Positions 35,189 to 44,424 of a stretch of DNA of 64,000 bases are shown here, piece by piece (within the stretch, counting starts at the first letter, position 1; each line of letters starts with the position of its first letter). Below the pieces are notes generated by a model. That model was not told the origin of the DNA and searched no databases. It worked only from the letters and a program-made list of their open reading frames with translations. A program made the translations under genes and the position numbers. Origin of the DNA: an uncultured Eggerthellaceae bacterium (GTDB taxonomy: Bacteria > Actinomycetota > Coriobacteriia > Coriobacteriales > Eggerthellaceae); contig CATKXW010000007.1 in the NCBI GenBank assembly GCA_949840905.1, forward strand, positions 1 to 64,000, written 5' to 3'.

Positions 35189-37903
35189 TTAAGCCTCCAA
35201 TGCCGCCTGAGCCGCCGCCAGGCGCGCAACCGGCACGCGATAGGGCGAACAGCTCACATAATCGAGGCCCACGCTGTTGAAGGTATGGATGGAATCAGGG
35301 TCGCCGCCGTGCTCGCCGCATACGCCGCACACGATGTCCGGATTGCCCTTATGACCCAGCTCCACGCCCATCTCCACCAAACGTGCCACACCGGGATCGA
35401 TGGTAGCGAAGGGGTTGTAGGGCAGCAGATGCTCCTGCAGGTACTGGGGCACGAACTCAGCTTCCACGTCGTCGCGGCTGAAGCCGAAAGTGGTCTGGGT
35501 CAGGTCGTTGGTGCCGAAACTGAAGAAGTCGGCATGGCGGGCGATCTCATCAGCGGTCACCGCAGCGCGCGGAAGCTCGATCATGGTGCCCACGGGAATA
35601 TCCAGCTCCACGCCCTCTTCAGCTGCCACCTCGGCGATGACGCGCTCGGCGATGCCGCGCAGCTTCTCCAGCTCGGGAGCCACCGACACCAGCGGGATCA
35701 TGATCTCGGGCTTCGGGTCGAGGCCTTCTTTCTTCAGCTTCGCCGTGGCCGTGGCGATGGCATGGATCTGCATCTCGGGCAGGATGGGATACATCACGCC
35801 CAGACGCACGCCGCGCAAGCCCAGCATGGGGTTCTGCTCAGCAAAGGAGTCCACCTTCTCGAGGAAGGCGCGCTTCTCGGCGATGACCGCGCTGTCAGCA
35901 CCGGTGGCCTCCAAACGAGCGATCTCCACATCGAGGGCACGGGGGCTCTCGAGGAACTCGTGGAGCGGCGGATCGAGCAGGCGCACGATGACCGGCAGTC
36001 CGTCCATGGCCTTGAAGATGCCGTAGAAGTCACCGGACTGGGCCTCGAACAGGTCGTTCACAGCCTTTTCGCGATTGAGCTCGTCGTCGTTCAAGATGAA
36101 GGACTGGATGATCTGCTTGCGGTCGCCCAAGAACATGTGCTCGGTGCGGCATAGGCCGATGCCCTGCGCACCGAAGCTGCGGGACAGCTCGGCATCCTCG
36201 GGATTGTCAGCGTTGGCGCGCACGCCCAGGGTACGGTACTCGTCAGCCCACTCCAAGATGGTGTCGAGGTCGCCGGTGAGCTCGGGCATCACCAGTTCCA
36301 CCGCGCCCAGCACCACGATGCCCTCGGTACCGTCGATGGAGACCATGTCCCCCTCGCGGATGACGATGTCGGTGCCGGCCACGGTGGCCTGCTTCTTCTC
36401 GGCGTCGATGCGCAGAGCCTCCACGCCGCACACGCACGGAGCGCCCATGCCGCGAGCGATGACCGCCGCATGAGAGGTCTTGCCGCCGTGGGAGGTGAGG
36501 ATGCCCTCGGCCGCGATCATGCCAGCCAGGTCATCGGGGTTGGTCTCCCAGCGCACCAGCACGCACTTGCGGCCGGCCTCGGCAGCCGCCACAGCATCAG
36601 CAGCGGAGAACACCGCTTCGCCCACCGCAGCGCCCGGGCTAGCGTTCAGGCCGCGAGCCACCACGTCATAGGTGGCGTTCTTGTCGAACTGCGGGTGCAG
36701 CAACTGGTCGAGCTGCTCGGGATTGACGCGGCGGACGGCCTCGTCTTTGGTGATGAGGCCTTCGCGCTCCATCTCGATGGCGATGTGAAGAGCGGCAGCA
36801 GCGGTGCGCTTGCCCACGCGGGTCTGCAGCATCCACAGCTTGCCCTGCTCGATGGTGAACTCGATGTCGCACATGTCGCGGAAGTGGTTCTCCAGCGTGA
36901 CGAAGATCTCCTCCAGCTGAGCGCCAGCCTCCTCAAGGCCCTGCACTTCCTTCAGCTCGGCGATGGGGCTGGTATTGCGGATGCCCGCCACCACGTCCTC
37001 GCCCTGGGCGTTGACCAGGTAGTCGCCGTAGAACTCCTTGTCACCGTTGGCGGGGTTGCGAGTGAAGGCCACGCCGGTGGCGGAGGTGTTGCCCTTGTTG
37101 CCGAACACCATCGACTGCACGTTCACAGCAGTGCCCAGATCATCGGCGATCTTGTTCTTCTTGCGATAGAGCACCGCGCGCGGGTTGTTCCACGAGCCGA
37201 ACACGGCTTCGATGGCCAAGCGCAGCTGCTCGGTGGGATCTTGCGGGAACTGCACGGTGCCCTCCACCAGAAGCTCCGGGTACTCTTCGGCCGACACGTT
37301 GTCGGAGAAGATGCCCTTGAACACGGCCACCAGCTCTTGGAGGTCCTCAGCGGTCAGATCGGTATCGGAAGCGACGCCGCGGGCGTCCTTCATAGCGGTG
37401 ATGGCGTTCTCGAACAGGTCGCCATCGAGGCCCATGACCACGTTAGAGAACATCTGGATGAAGCGCCGGTACGAATCCCAAGCGAAGCGCGGATTGTCGG
37501 TCTGCTTGATGAGGCCGTTGATGGACTGGTCGTTCAAGCCGAGGTTCAGCACGGTATCCATCATGCCCGGCATCGACATGGGAGCACCGGAACGCACCGA
37601 CACCAGCAGCGGATCCTCGTCGTCACCGATGCGCTTGCCCATGCGCTCCTCAAGGTCGAGACGATACTCATGGATGGTATCGAGCGCGCCTTCGGGCCAG
37701 GTATCGCCAGCGTTGGCGTATTCCATGCAGGTCTGGCAGGTGATGGTGAATCCCGGAGGCACGGGGAGCCCGATGTTGGCCATCTCGGCGAGGTTCGCGC
37801 CCTTGCCGCCCAGGATGGCCTTCATATCGGTGTTGCCTTCGGTCACGTTGTTGCCGTTGGCGTCTTTGCCGAACGCGTAGACGCGCTTCACTTCCTCGGT
37901 CAC
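35189..37903 (-). CDS. ppdK: Pyruvate, phosphate dikinase
   Basis: A 904-residue enzyme interconverting pyruvate, ATP and Pi with PEP, AMP and PPi. It is common in anaerobes as a gluconeogenic or PPi-linked glycolytic step. Domains: N-terminal nucleotide-binding part (GGKGANLAEM), the swivelling His domain with catalytic His in TSHGGKTSHAAVIARG, and a C-terminal PEP/pyruvate barrel with GLCRTEHMFL and the catalytic Cys in CGVCGEHGGDP. The length is normal. An extended -10 (TGG-TATCAT at 38033-38038) lies about 130 bases upstream. Confidence 0.97.
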   Translation of the reverse strand: MTEEVKRVYAFGKDANGNNVTEGNTDMKAILGGKGANLAEMANIGLPVPPGFTITCQTCMEYANAGDTWPEGALDTIHEYRLDLEERMGKRIGDDEDPLLVSVRSGAPMSMPGMMDTVLNLGLNDQSINGLIKQTDNPRFAWDSYRRFIQMFSNVVMGLDGDLFENAITAMKDARGVASDTDLTAEDLQELVAVFKGIFSDNVSAEEYPELLVEGTVQFPQDPTEQLRLAIEAVFGSWNNPRAVLYRKKNKIADDLGTAVNVQSMVFGNKGNTSATGVAFTRNPANGDKEFYGDYLVNAQGEDVVAGIRNTSPIAELKEVQGLEEAGAQLEEIFVTLENHFRDMCDIEFTIEQGKLWMLQTRVGKRTAAAALHIAIEMEREGLITKDEAVRRVNPEQLDQLLHPQFDKNATYDVVARGLNASPGAAVGEAVFSAADAVAAAEAGRKCVLVRWETNPDDLAGMIAAEGILTSHGGKTSHAAVIARGMGAPCVCGVEALRIDAEKKQATVAGTDIVIREGDMVSIDGTEGIVVLGAVELVMPELTGDLDTILEWADEYRTLGVRANADNPEDAELSRSFGAQGIGLCRTEHMFLGDRKQIIQSFILNDDELNREKAVNDLFEAQSGDFYGIFKAMDGLPVIVRLLDPPLHEFLESPRALDVEIARLEATGADSAVIAEKRAFLEKVDSFAEQNPMLGLRGVRLGVMYPILPEMQIHAIATATAKLKKEGLDPKPEIMIPLVSVAPELEKLRGIAERVIAEVAAEEGVELDIPVGTMIELPRAAVTADEIARHADFFSFGTNDLTQTTFGFSRDDVEAEFVPQYLQEHLLPYNPFATIDPGVARLVEMGVELGHKGNPDIVCGVCGEHGGDPDSIHTFNSVGLDYVSCSPYRVPVARLAAAQAALEA

Positions 37904-38032
37904 CTTCGTCTCCTTTTGAGCCCTTCCCGCGCGAGAGGGGCCGCGGTCTTCACAGCAGCCGACGCGAGAGTGAGTTTCCTGTGGCTCCGCGGCTCTCCCT
38001 CATCTCGAAGAGCAAGGTCACGGAACACTCGA

Positions 38033-38041
38033 ATGATACCA
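38033..38041 (-). promoter_or_regulatory. Extended -10 promoter of ppdK
   Basis: TGGTATCAT on the minus strand, ~130 bases before the ppdK start. It could drive ppdK and the following mtnA-dgt-azlCD genes. No strong -35 is seen. Confidence 0.4.
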
Positions 38042-38161
38042 GGGCTGAGCGGGCGATACCACAGGCAGACCGAGGTTTTTTCCCAGACGGCTCCTCACAG
38101 GCGGCGTGCATCGGAACGGGCGAGCGCGCCCGCGTGCGCAACGATCATCGAGCGATGGGCG

Positions 38162-39340
38162 CTAGCGCGCCAGCCATTCCCGGGCGTGAGCGCGGGCGCT
38201 CGCATCCACAGCCTTTAGCTGCGCGATCGACTCCACCGCTGCGACGCCTTCTGCGCTCTGACGTTCCATGACCGCCTCCACGCACGCGGCGATGTCCAGA
38301 TAGGCGCACCCACCCTTTAAAAACGCTGCCACGGCCACCTCGTTGGCGGCGTTCATGGCGCAGGGCAGAACGCCGCCGCGCTCCCCGGCTTCTCGCGCCA
38401 GGGCGAGGCAACGGAAGGTATCGACATCAGGCGCCGCGAACTCGAGGGTGCCGAGGGTGCGGAAATCGAGAGGCTCCACCGGCGCGGGCCAGCGACGCGG
38501 ATAGGACAGCGCGAACTGGATGGGGATGCGCATGTCGGTGGTACCGAGGTGGGCCTTCACCGAACCGTCGGTGAACTCCACCATGGAATGGATGGCGCTC
38601 TGCGGTTGCACCACCACCTCGATGCGATCGTAGGGCATCGCGAACAGGTGGTGCGCCTCGATGACCTCGAGGCCCTTGTTCATGAGGGTAGAAGAATCGA
38701 TGGTTATCTTCGCCCCCATGTTCCACGTGGGATGCGCGAGAGCCTCCTCCGCCGTGACATCGGCCAGCTGCGCACGGGTCCTACCGCGGAACGGCCCGCC
38801 CGAAGCGGTCACCCACAGCTTCGTCACCTCGGCCGCGTCCTCCCCGAGCAAGCACTGGTAGATCGCCCCGTGCTCCGAATCGATGGGCATGAGAGCGCCC
38901 GCATGGCCGCGGCGCTCCTCGAGGGCACGAGCCAATGGCATGATCAGGTCGCCTCCCACCACCAAAGACTCCTTGTTAGCTAACGCGAGCACGCGTCCCT
39001 GCCGCAGCGTCTCGTAGCTCGCCTCCAAGCCCGCCGCGCCTACCAGCGCGTTCACCACCAGATCGACCTCGGGAAGCCCAACCAGCTCGATCACCGCTCG
39101 GTCGCCTCCGCGCAACTCGCAGCCCTCCTCCACGTAGAGCCGCGCCTCAGCGGCCGCCTCCTCGTCAGCGAGAGCAAGATGCTTCACGCCGAAGCGCTGC
39201 GCTTGGGCGAGAAGCGTGCGCCAGTCGCTATGGGCCGCCAAGCCCACCACTTCCAGCTCGCTTCCATGCTGCGCTGCCACATCGAGGGTCTGCGTGCCGA
39301 TGGAGCCGGTAGAGCCCAGCACGACGATATGCTTCTTCAT
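38162..39340 (-). CDS. dxr: 1-deoxy-D-xylulose-5-phosphate reductoisomerase
   Basis: A 392-residue NADPH-dependent enzyme making MEP, the committed step of non-mevalonate isoprenoid synthesis. It has VVLGSTGSIGTQTLDV, ALANKESLVVGGDL, the metal-site PIDSEHGAIYQCL, and SGGPFRGRT. The start ATG at 39340 is supported by GAGAAGGG upstream, while the frame is open to 39397. It is the last gene of uppS-cdsA-dxr. The rseP-type protease and ispG that often follow in other genomes are absent here; ppdK lies next. Confidence 0.96.
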   Translation of the reverse strand: MKKHIVVLGSTGSIGTQTLDVAAQHGSELEVVGLAAHSDWRTLLAQAQRFGVKHLALADEEAAAEARLYVEEGCELRGGDRAVIELVGLPEVDLVVNALVGAAGLEASYETLRQGRVLALANKESLVVGGDLIMPLARALEERRGHAGALMPIDSEHGAIYQCLLGEDAAEVTKLWVTASGGPFRGRTRAQLADVTAEEALAHPTWNMGAKITIDSSTLMNKGLEVIEAHHLFAMPYDRIEVVVQPQSAIHSMVEFTDGSVKAHLGTTDMRIPIQFALSYPRRWPAPVEPLDFRTLGTLEFAAPDVDTFRCLALAREAGERGGVLPCAMNAANEVAVAAFLKGGCAYLDIAACVEAVMERQSAEGVAAVESIAQLKAVDASARAHAREWLAR

Positions 39341-39415
39341 GGGATGATCCCTTCTCGCGAGCGCGGGCGCGCACCTAGAGAAGCTGCGCGGCGGCAACGG
39401 TGACGGTTCGCCCTC

Positions 39416-40336
39416 CTACAGGACGTTCGGTATGCAGCCGAACAAGAACAGCAGCACAGCAGAGGTGACCGAAGCCAAAAACAGCGAATCGCAGCGGTCG
39501 AGCAGGCCACCATGACCGGGCATGATGGTGCCCGAGTCCTTGAACCCGGAATTGCGCTTGATGCGGCTTTCGGCCAGATCGCCCAATACCTCCATGCACC
39601 CGCAGATGACGCCGAACACCATGGCCATCCAAACGGGCAGGGTGACGCCGGGCACGAAGGAGATGGGGATCCACAGCAGCGCCGATCCCACCAGCCCCGC
39701 GAAGAACCCTTCCCAGCTCTTCTTCGGAGAGGTGCGTGGCGCGAACTTATGCTTGCCGAACTTGCTTCCCACCAGATAGGCGAACGCATCGTTGGCCCAT
39801 ACGCTCAGGAAGATGAACAGCAGCACCAAACTGCCCCACGGATAGTCCAGCGACTGCTGGATGACCACCAAACCGCACAGCAGAAGGCCCGTATAGAACG
39901 CACCGAAGAAGCTCACGCCCACATCGGGGATGCGCGCGCGCATCCAGAACACGTACCACACCAACAGCGCCACCAACAGCGCCATGCTCACGAACAGCGC
40001 GCCCAGCGCGCCGAAGAAGTACACGCTGGGCGGGAACAGCACCGCCGCGATGATGCCGAGCATCTCGTTGGGCAGCTTCGCGTCCGAGCGTAGCATGTAG
40101 TAGAACTCGCCAGCGCAGATGCCCGCCACCAGCATGAACATGAGCACCGTCGGGATGGACCCCAAAGCCACGCAGGCCAAGGTGATGACGGTGTAGATGA
40201 GGCCGGTGCGGAAGCGCACCTGCAGCCCGGTGGGGTTCTTCAGCTTCTGCGGCGTCTTGTCCAGCACGGCGTTCTTCACGCGCTGGCCACGGGAGGCATC
40301 GCCGTGGCGATGCTGGTCGATGGGATCTTGAGCCAT
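39416..40336 (-). CDS. cdsA: Phosphatidate cytidylyltransferase
   Basis: A 306-residue membrane enzyme making CDP-diacylglycerol, the precursor of acidic phospholipids. About eight hydrophobic segments are visible. The family signature occurs near the end: KSWEGFFAGLVGS, LAESRIKRNSGFKDSG and MPGHGGLLDRCDS. The start is ATG at 40336 behind GAGGGG. A GTG at 40348 overlapping the uppS stop is possible. It carries a ~40-residue basic N-terminal extension before the first membrane segment. Confidence 0.94.
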   Translation of the reverse strand: MAQDPIDQHRHGDASRGQRVKNAVLDKTPQKLKNPTGLQVRFRTGLIYTVITLACVALGSIPTVLMFMLVAGICAGEFYYMLRSDAKLPNEMLGIIAAVLFPPSVYFFGALGALFVSMALLVALLVWYVFWMRARIPDVGVSFFGAFYTGLLLCGLVVIQQSLDYPWGSLVLLFIFLSVWANDAFAYLVGSKFGKHKFAPRTSPKKSWEGFFAGLVGSALLWIPISFVPGVTLPVWMAMVFGVICGCMEVLGDLAESRIKRNSGFKDSGTIMPGHGGLLDRCDSLFLASVTSAVLLFLFGCIPNVL

Positions 40337-40344
40337 GATGCCCC

Positions 40345-41121
40345 TCACACCCCGCCGAATCGGCGCTCGCGAGCCTGATACTCGATCAAGCAGCGCAGAA
40401 GCTCATAGCGGTCGAAATCGGGCCATAGCACCGGTGAGCTGATGAACTCTGCATAGGCCGCTTGCCACAGCATGAAGTTCGACAGTCGCATCTCGCCACT
40501 GGTGCGGATGACCACCTCAGGATCGGGGATATCGCAGGTGTAGAGGCCCTGGGAGAACAGCTCCTCGGTGAGCCCCGGAGCCTGCCCTCCGCGGGCCGCT
40601 TCGGCCAACGCTCTTCGCGCGTAGCGCTCGGCAGCGCGCAGTATCTCCTGACGGCCGCCGTAGTTCACGGCCACCACCAAGGTCATGCCGTCGTTTTCAC
40701 GGGTCTTCTCCCAGGCTTCGCGGAAGGCATCACGCGTCGCTTCGGGCAACGCGCTCAGGTCCCCGATGGTCATGACGCGCACCCGTTCCTCGTGCAGCCC
40801 CTTCACTTCGGCGAGCATGGTCTTAGCGAACAGGTCCATCAGCCCGATGACCTCATCTTGGGGTCGCTTCCAGTTCTCGGTGGAGAAGGAGTATATCGTA
40901 AGGTAGCGCACGCCCAGATCCGACGCGCAACGAATGGTCTCACGCACCGCCTCGATACCGGCCTTATGGCCGCGCAACCGGTTGAGCGCGCGCTGCTTTG
41001 CCCAGCGCCCGTTACCGTCCATGATGACGGCCACATGCGCCGGCACGCGCGTCGCATCGAACGTGTCGGGGTCGATGTCGCTCGGCAGCCGAGGGAATAT
41101 GTGGTCGAATGATCTGTTCAC
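40345..41121 (-). CDS. uppS: Isoprenyl transferase (undecaprenyl diphosphate synthase)
   Basis: A 258-residue cis-prenyltransferase that builds the C55 lipid carrier for peptidoglycan and wall polymers. It shows AVIMDGNGRWAKQR with the catalytic Asp, LTIYSFSTENWKRP, and IPDPEVVIRTSGEMRLSNFMLW. GTG at 41121 is taken as the start because homology begins there. The open frame to 41580 is an antisense reading of frr and is rejected. It lies about 100 bases after frr and overlaps the cdsA region by a few bases. Confidence 0.95.
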   Translation of the reverse strand: MNRSFDHIFPRLPSDIDPDTFDATRVPAHVAVIMDGNGRWAKQRALNRLRGHKAGIEAVRETIRCASDLGVRYLTIYSFSTENWKRPQDEVIGLMDLFAKTMLAEVKGLHEERVRVMTIGDLSALPEATRDAFREAWEKTRENDGMTLVVAVNYGGRQEILRAAERYARRALAEAARGGQAPGLTEELFSQGLYTCDIPDPEVVIRTSGEMRLSNFMLWQAAYAEFISSPVLWPDFDRYELLRCLIEYQARERRFGGV

Positions 41122-41228
41122 AAGATGCCTGGTCGGAAGATGGCCGTGAGGCTCGTCTATGCTCTGCCGTTGCAACGCGACGAGCCTCAGCGGAGCCTGG
41201 CGCGCCGCCGCAACGGCGACAGCGCGGC

Positions 41229-41792
41229 CTAGATCTCCATGAGCTCCGCTTCCTTCTTCTTCAGCGACTCGTCGATCTGGGCGATATGCTTGTCGGTGAG
41301 CTTCTGTATCTCGGCCTCGGCGCGCTTGGCCTCGTCCTCGGGAAGGTTGTCGTTCTTCTGGGCCTTCTCGATGTTCGCGTTGGCATCGCGACGGGTGGAG
41401 CGCACGGCCACGCGAGCTTCCTCGGCATAGCCCTTGCACTGTTTGGCGAGCTCCTTGCGACGCTCTTCGGTCAGCGACGGGAACGGCAAGCGGATGACAG
41501 CGCCGTCGTTGTTCGGCGTCACGCCCAGGTCGCTCTCTAGGATGGCATGCTCGATCATGCCCAGCGCCGATTTGTCCCACGGCTCGATGACGAGCATGTG
41601 GGCATCAGGGGTCTTGATGCCAGCCATCTGATTGATCGGCGTGGGCACGCCGTAGTAGTCCACCTTGATGCGATCGAGCACCATGGCGTTGGCGCGACCG
41701 GTGCGCACCGACGCGAAGTTGTTCTGCAGCGCGCTGAGCGTGTTGGTCATGCGCTCCTCGCAGCTCAACATGATGTCTTCGATACCTGCCAT
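41229..41792 (-). CDS. frr: Ribosome recycling factor
   Basis: A 187-residue factor that, with EF-G, splits ribosomes after termination. It has the helical-bundle pattern of RRF, with SVRTGRANAMVLDRIKVDYYG and INQMAGIKTPDAHMLVIEPWD. The start ATG at 41792 encodes MAGIEDIMLSCEERM. It is directly downstream of pyrH, as in most bacteria, and is followed by uppS. Confidence 0.97.
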   Translation of the reverse strand: MAGIEDIMLSCEERMTNTLSALQNNFASVRTGRANAMVLDRIKVDYYGVPTPINQMAGIKTPDAHMLVIEPWDKSALGMIEHAILESDLGVTPNNDGAVIRLPFPSLTEERRKELAKQCKGYAEEARVAVRSTRRDANANIEKAQKNDNLPEDEAKRAEAEIQKLTDKHIAQIDESLKKKEAELMEI

Positions 41793-41849
41793 CTTCTCAT
41801 TCCCTTCTTCTGCAGACGAATATCCAACGCTCGGAAGATGCCGAGCGGA

Positions 41850-42566
41850 TCAGCTCACGGTGGTGCCCACGCTCTCACCGCGCAGAGCGCGCTTGATGTT
41901 TCCGTGGGTGGTGAGGTCGAACACGATCATGGGCACCTCGTTGTCCATGCACAGCGAAGTGGCCGTCGCATCCATCACGTTCAGGCCGCGATTGAGCACG
42001 TCCAGATAGCTGATGTGGTCGAAACGTACGGCATCGGGGTTCTTCTCGGGGTCGGAATCGTACACTCCGTCCACGCGCGTGGCCTTCATGAGGCAATCGA
42101 CGTCGAGCTCGCAGGCGCGCAGCGCCGCGGTGGTGTCGGTGGTGAAGTACGGGTTTCCGGTGCCAGCGGCCAAGATGACCACGCGACCCTTCTCCAGATG
42201 ACGCAGGGCGCGGCGGCGGATATAGGGCTCGGAGACCTCTTGCATGTTGATTGCGCTCTGCACGCGCGAGAATATGCCGTGGCGCTCAAAGGCATCCTGC
42301 AGCGCGAGGGCGTTCATCACGGTGGCGAGCATGCCGATGTAGTCGGCTTGGGAGCGGTCCATCCCTTCGGCCGAGCCCGCCAACCCCCGAAAGATGTTGC
42401 CACCGCCCACCACCACGGCCAACTGCACGCCGTCTTCCACGATCTCGCCTATCTCCTCAGCTAGATCGTCCACGACCTTCGGATCGATGCCATAGCCGAG
42501 ATCGCCCGCCAGCGACTCGCCCGAGAGCTTGAGCAGCACGCGCGAATACTTGTAATCATCAGCCAT
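41850..42566 (-). CDS. pyrH: Uridylate kinase
   Basis: A 238-residue hexameric UMP kinase of the amino-acid-kinase fold. It has [30 protein letters not shown] and [21 protein letters not shown]. It forms UDP for nucleotide and wall-precursor synthesis. The start ATG at 42566 follows GGAAAGGG. The usual upstream partners rpsB-tsf are not here; the rplM-rpsI operon lies upstream, separated by a terminator. Confidence 0.97.
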   Translation of the reverse strand: MADDYKYSRVLLKLSGESLAGDLGYGIDPKVVDDLAEEIGEIVEDGVQLAVVVGGGNIFRGLAGSAEGMDRSQADYIGMLATVMNALALQDAFERHGIFSRVQSAINMQEVSEPYIRRRALRHLEKGRVVILAAGTGNPYFTTDTTAALRACELDVDCLMKATRVDGVYDSDPEKNPDAVRFDHISYLDVLNRGLNVMDATATSLCMDNEVPMIVFDLTTHGNIKRALRGESVGTTVS

Positions 42567-42621
42567 AGAGCGCCCTTTCCGCCGTCATCGAAGAAGAGAT
42601 GGTCTTTCCCTATATATTAAC

Positions 42622-42652
42622 CGAAAGCCCGTCCATGATGGACGGGCTTTCG
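42622..42652 (-). terminator. Terminator after rpsI
   Basis: A perfect stem CGAAAGCCCGTCC/GGACGGGCTTTCG with a five-base loop, about 30 bases past the rpsI stop. It separates rplM-rpsI from pyrH. The A and T ends of the stem give partial bidirectional character. TAATATATA right after it may serve as the pyrH -10. Confidence 0.75.
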
Positions 42653-42680
42653 TGCACATGCGATATGTATTCCACAAGGC

Positions 42681-43073
42681 CTAGCGCTTGGAGAACTGCG
42701 GGCGCTTGCGAGCCTTCTTCAGACCGTACTTCTTACGCTCCACCATGCGCGAATCGCGCGTGAGGAACCCGGCGCGCTTCAGCTCGTCGCGATACTCGCC
42801 AGCCTCCAGCAGAGCGCGGGAGATGCCGTGGCGCAGAGCGCCGGCCTGACCCGACACGCCGCCACCCTTGATGTTGGCGAGCACGTCGAAATGACCTGCA
42901 GTATCGGTCACGCGGAACGGAGCGTTCGCATACTCCACCAGCGCTTCGCGACCGAAGTAATCAAGACCGTCGCGGCCGTTCACCGTGATCTTGCCGGTGC
43001 CCGGGACCAAACGCACGCGGGCGACCGCGTTCTTGCGGCGGCCGGTGCCGTAATACAAAGCCTCACCTGCCAT
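42681..43073 (-). CDS. rpsI: 30S ribosomal protein S9
   Basis: A 130-residue protein of the small subunit. It starts [22 protein letters not shown] and ends with the conserved basic tail [11 protein letters not shown], which reaches toward the P-site tRNA. It lies two bases after rplM. Confidence 0.98.
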   Translation of the reverse strand: MAGEALYYGTGRRKNAVARVRLVPGTGKITVNGRDGLDYFGREALVEYANAPFRVTDTAGHFDVLANIKGGGVSGQAGALRHGISRALLEAGEYRDELKRAGFLTRDSRMVERKKYGLKKARKRPQFSKR

Positions 43074-43075
43074 GG

Positions 43076-43510
43076 TTAGCCCTCCATCTCGATCTTCGTC
43101 GGATTCTGCGCGGTATGCGGATGATCCGGACCAACGTACACCTTCAGCTTCTTGCCCATGGCGCGACCCAGCGTGTTCTTCGGCAGCATGCCCTTCACGG
43201 CATGCTCGAGGATGCGCTCGGGATGCTTGGCCATAGCCTGCTGGAACGACTCTTCCTTCAGGCCGCCCGGAAAACCGCTGTGGCGATAGTAAGCCTTGTC
43301 CGCAGCCTTCGAACCCGTGACGCGGATCTTCTCAGCGTTCACGATGACCACGAAATCGCCCGTGTCCACATGGGGGGTGTACTGGGGCTTGTGCTTGCCC
43401 TTCAGGATCTGAGCAGCACGGGTGGCCACGCGACCGAGGACCTGATCCTCAGCGTCGATGAGGACCCATGCGCGCTCGACCTCGTTCGGCTTCGCATAAT
43501 ACGTCTTCAC
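43076..43510 (-). CDS. rplM: 50S ribosomal protein L13
   Basis: A 144-residue large-subunit protein with [26 protein letters not shown] and the PEHPHTAQ-like C-terminal [11 protein letters not shown]. The start is GTG at 43510 ([10 protein letters not shown]) behind AAGGAG. The open frame to 43558 is leader. It is expressed with rpsI from a strong promoter 270 bases upstream. Confidence 0.97.
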   Translation of the reverse strand: MKTYYAKPNEVERAWVLIDAEDQVLGRVATRAAQILKGKHKPQYTPHVDTGDFVVIVNAEKIRVTGSKAADKAYYRHSGFPGGLKEESFQQAMAKHPERILEHAVKGMLPKNTLGRAMGKKLKVYVGPDHPHTAQNPTKIEMEG

Positions 43511-43749
43511 TGATGTCTCCTTCTTGGTGCTATCCGATGCGAGAAGAGACTGAAGCATGTCGCTCGCTCACATCGCGTGTTTGTTTTCAAAAGTGCAGGT
43601 CGGATACGGAATGCGAGGGTTCCTACGCCTCGGCTCACGCAAGGGATGCCTGCCGCGAGGAGGCTCTGGACAGCCTCATGGTCCGCGGACCGCTCCCTCT
43701 TTCGCGCTCCCGTCCGATGTGCCTGCTGTACGGGGCTTTTGAAAGCAAC
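43511..43749 (-). promoter_or_regulatory. Long leader of rplM-rpsI
   Basis: About 239 untranslated bases between the predicted transcription start and the L13 GTG. It includes GGTCCGCGGACC, a perfect palindrome able to form a hairpin. A long leader in front of L13 is often the site where L13 represses its own operon. I could not match it to a known L13-leader family. Confidence 0.45.
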
Positions 43750-43755
43750 TCTCGC

Positions 43756-43785
43756 ATTATAAGAGTTGTGGTGCGCCGAAGTCAA
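43756..43785 (-). promoter_or_regulatory. Strong promoter of rplM-rpsI
   Basis: TTGACT (-35, 43780-43785), an 18-base spacer, then a perfect TATAAT (-10, 43756-43761) on the minus strand. This is the best match to a housekeeping sigma promoter in the window. Confidence 0.8.
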
Positions 43786-43943
43786 CGGTTCGGTATCGAA
43801 TGGGCCATCGGATGGCAACGCCATGGCCATGCCCTGGTAGCCTATGGATGCAGCATCGCTTCGATGAGAAGGAACGAGGTGGTCGCGATGGACCCTTCCC
43901 GGTAGGACGCGGACGCACGCGCCTGCTCGACGCGCTCGGCCCC
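43786..43943. other. Short spacer between the rplM promoter and the small Cys protein
   Basis: Non-coding. Downstream of the 70-residue gene and upstream of the rplM promoter. No terminator or RNA is recognised. Confidence 0.4.
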
Positions 43944-44156
43944 CTAAGAAGCCGCGGCCCGCTCGGCCTCCACTTCCTTGCGCCGCTCAGTGCAGATGGC
44001 TACCGCCTTGCCGTTGTAAAGGCGATAGGCTTTGAAGCCGCAGTTGCCGTAGCCGCTGCAGCCGCGACAGGATATCTCGGGGATCGTGATGCCGTTCAGG
44101 TCCTCGTCGGTTATCTCTTGGAAACTACCGGCCGGCCTCTTCGGTGCCTCAGCCAT
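43944..44156 (-). CDS. Small protein with a Cys cluster, unknown function
   Basis: A 70-residue protein with CRGCSGYGNCG (three Cys) and another Cys in AICTERR, a pattern able to bind zinc or an Fe-S cluster. It has no signal peptide. It has a clean promoter (TTGCCT, 17 bases, TATAAT at 44190-44218) and a ribosome site AAAGGGAGG, so it is probably a real gene. I do not recognise the family. Confidence 0.7.
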   Translation of the reverse strand: MAEAPKRPAGSFQEITDEDLNGITIPEISCRGCSGYGNCGFKAYRLYNGKAVAICTERRKEVEAERAAAS

Positions 44157-44189
44157 GGAGCGCCCTCCCTTTCGCTCTGGATCGTGCTC

Positions 44190-44218
44190 ATTATATAAGC
44201 GGTACCTGAAGAAGGCAA
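44190..44218 (-). promoter_or_regulatory. Promoter of the small Cys protein
   Basis: TTGCCT (44213-44218), 17 bases, TATAAT (44190-44195) on the minus strand, about 35 bases before the ATG at 44156. Confidence 0.65.
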
Positions 44219-44424
44219 AGCGCAGCTTCGGAGGGAGCGGATAAGATGCCTGCGGCGAGGAACGATCTTGCAGCGAGACCTAGCATCTTCTGTGAGAATA
44301 GAACGTTACGATTCAGAAACGACCCTATCGCGCTTCACTTACAGGGGCGATCGACACAACAAGACGCAGGAGCGCCGCGGTAAGGTGGTTCACGACGATG
44401 AATATCGAACGATGGAGAGGGGCC

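Noticed and set aside
41122-41580. N-terminal extension of UppS by ~153 residues
   Set aside because: It reads antisense-like low-complexity sequence through frr, has no homology to cis-prenyltransferases, and a GTG sits exactly where homology begins.
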